Positions 63,121 through 64,000 of a stretch of 64,000 nt of DNA are shown here, piece after piece. The stretch covers positions 2,232,001-2,296,000 of the forward strand of contig CBDFMN010000003.1 in NCBI GenBank assembly GCA_965249685.1, in the 5' to 3' direction. This stretch comes from RH-AL1 sp965249685 (GTDB lineage Bacteria > Pseudomonadota > Alphaproteobacteria > Rhizobiales > Beijerinckiaceae). Position 1 is the stretch's first letter. Every line of letters begins with the position of its first letter. A program made the position numbers and the translations under genes. The notes below the pieces were generated by a model that saw only the letters and a program-made list of their open reading frames with translations, did not search any database and was not told where the DNA came from.

Positions 63121-63474
63121 TCAGTAGCGGTAGTAGTTATTGTGATGGTGGTGGTGGTGATATTGCCGGTAATACCGGTGGTGGTGATGGTGGTGACGGT
63201 AGAAGGGGCGGAAGAAACGATGATGGTGGTGGTGATGGTGGTAGTAGTACTGCGCCATCTCGATCTTCGCGCCATCGTCCACCGCGCCCTGCTCTGACAG
63301 GACGGCGTCGCTAGCCTTCAGCTGGGCGACAGCGTTGGGGATCGGCTGCAGCAGGTCGTCATAGGACGCCGCCTGCAGCACGTCCCGCGCGGGGGCCGCC
63401 ACAACTGCCTGCGACCCGGCGACCGAGGCGAGCGTCGACACGGCGCCGATTAAGCCCGCGATTTTCTTATCCAT
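63121..63474 (-). CDS. secreted histidine/tyrosine-rich protein
   Basis: A 117-residue exported protein. The signal peptide is MDKKIAGLIGAVSTLASVAG. A helical middle (about 30-72, with SYDDLLQPIPNAVAQLKASD and a negatively charged segment) precedes a C-terminal tail of about 40 residues made almost only of His, Tyr, Arg and Phe, with runs of seven, six and six histidines. Such a tail can bind Ni, Zn or Cu. GAGAGGATA lies before the ATG at 63472-63474. Similar short proteins with His/Tyr tails occur in Methylobacterium-like genomes; the role is not known to me. It is convergent with the DUF6065-like gene. Confidence 0.72.
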   Translation of the reverse strand: MDKKIAGLIGAVSTLASVAGSQAVVAAPARDVLQAASYDDLLQPIPNAVAQLKASDAVLSEQGAVDDGAKIEMAQYYYHHHHHHHRFFRPFYRHHHHHHRYYRQYHHHHHHNNYYRY

Positions 63475-63644
63475 CAAATATCCTCTCGATGTCGGATGAG
63501 CCGCGCCAGGCGCTCCCTTCCGGAAGGTCCCCCCGCGGCTCCAACCCATAACGCCATTGCCGCCAAAAGGTCGCTGCCACTTTCGGGCGAAAAGGCCGAC
63601 ATTGGGAGGTATGGTCAACGAGGGTACCGCCCGCTCAGCGACGC

Positions 63645-64000
63645 TCACGAGCCGCGCGGCTTCGCCCTGAGCGTCGGCACGGCCGCGGCCGGGTCTTCCG
63701 GCCAGGGATGCCGGGGATAGCGCCCGCGCAGGTCGGCCCGTACGCCGGCCCAGGAGCCGCGCCAGAACCCCGGCAGATCCCGAGTCACCTGGATCGGCCG
63801 GCCGGCCGGCGACAGGAGTTCGAGCACCAGCGGCACGCGTCCCCCCGCCACCACCGGGTGGGTGGCGAGGCCGAATAGCTCCTGCACTTTGGCCGAGAGC
63901 GTCGGGCCGGCCTCTGCCGCATAATCCAACCGGTGGCTGGCGCCGGCCGGCGTCGTCACATGCGTCGGCGCCTCCGCCTCCAGTCGACGCGCCATGTCCC
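63645..64000 (-). CDS. hrpB: ATP-dependent helicase HrpB, C-terminal part (partial)
   Basis: The last 118 residues of a DExH helicase; the rest lies beyond the window. The segment GGRVPLVLELLSPAGRPIQV followed by TRDLPGFWRGSWAGVRADLR and GRYPRHPWPEDP is the signature of the HrpB-specific C-terminal domain. The sequence is open to the edge and ends in a TGA at 63645-63647. It is separated by 170 nt from the His-rich gene. Confidence 0.9.
   Translation of the reverse strand, partial: DMARRLEAEAPTHVTTPAGASHRLDYAAEAGPTLSAKVQELFGLATHPVVAGGRVPLVLELLSPAGRPIQVTRDLPGFWRGSWAGVRADLRGRYPRHPWPEDPAAAVPTLRAKPRGS

Noticed and set aside
63105..63314. A Gly/Asp-rich or Val-rich plus-strand frame opposite the histidine-rich gene
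   Set aside because: It is the complement of CAT/CAC codons of the histidine runs, not an independent repeat protein.

Overview
The window reads as chromosomal DNA of a high-GC alphaproteobacterium, most likely a member of the Hyphomicrobiales (Rhizobiales) near the Methylobacteriaceae/Beijerinckiaceae. The evidence is gene content: an almost complete hopanoid pathway, the prmC - DUF4167 - clpB order, the UbiK - YbjN - ProC group, DUF2794, and very strong third-position GC that leaves long false ORFs opposite nearly every real gene. I saw no rRNA, tRNA, insertion sequence, prophage or CRISPR array.

Layout. (1) 136-771: two small genes. (2) 990-12371: eleven same-strand genes, ten of the eleven touching or overlapping at stop/start codons or within 11-34 nt. 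They encode two SDR sugar epimerases, a cobalamin-binding radical SAM enzyme, a GT4 glycosyltransferase, three related CgeB-like glycosyltransferases, myo-inositol-3-phosphate synthase, a histidine phosphatase, a methyltransferase and a clan GH-A-like hydrolase whose barrel order looks circularly permuted. This is the most interesting region: it looks like a dedicated pathway for an inositol-containing, methylated glycoside with no visible polymerase or exporter. (3) 12478-13422: parvulin-type isomerase. (4) 13509-21849 and 29646-31375: hopanoid genes hpnN, hpnH, hpnG, shc, hpnE, hpnC and hpnD. HpnC/D/E make squalene, Shc cyclises it, HpnH adds adenosine, HpnG removes adenine, and HpnN carries hopanoids to the outer membrane. 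(5) 21928-29279: htpG, small conserved genes, a Bax-inhibitor-1 protein, a large FtsX-type permease and a DUF3108 protein. (6) 31240-36707: prmC, DUF4167 protein, clpB. (7) 36800-43404: RND efflux adaptor and pump, YggT, an ABC ATPase and, divergent from it, a GDSL esterase (the tesA/ybbA arrangement known from enterobacteria, with the likely ybbP partner about 14 kb away). (8) 43487-54149: YebC, small secreted and unknown proteins, DUF429, a metallo-beta-lactamase-fold hydrolase, an esterase, a phosphodiesterase, an isolated atpC, a TetR regulator, proC, YbjN and ubiK. (9) 54214-64000: fused indolepyruvate ferredoxin oxidoreductase, a ceramide-type (GT21) glycosyltransferase convergent with a fatty-acid-hydroxylase-like protein, an M3 oligopeptidase, an unknown protein, a histidine-rich secreted protein, and the 3' part of hrpB running off the edge.

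Starts were chosen from ribosome binding sites, stop/start coupling and family N-termini. Functions rest on motif recognition from memory; no database search was run.
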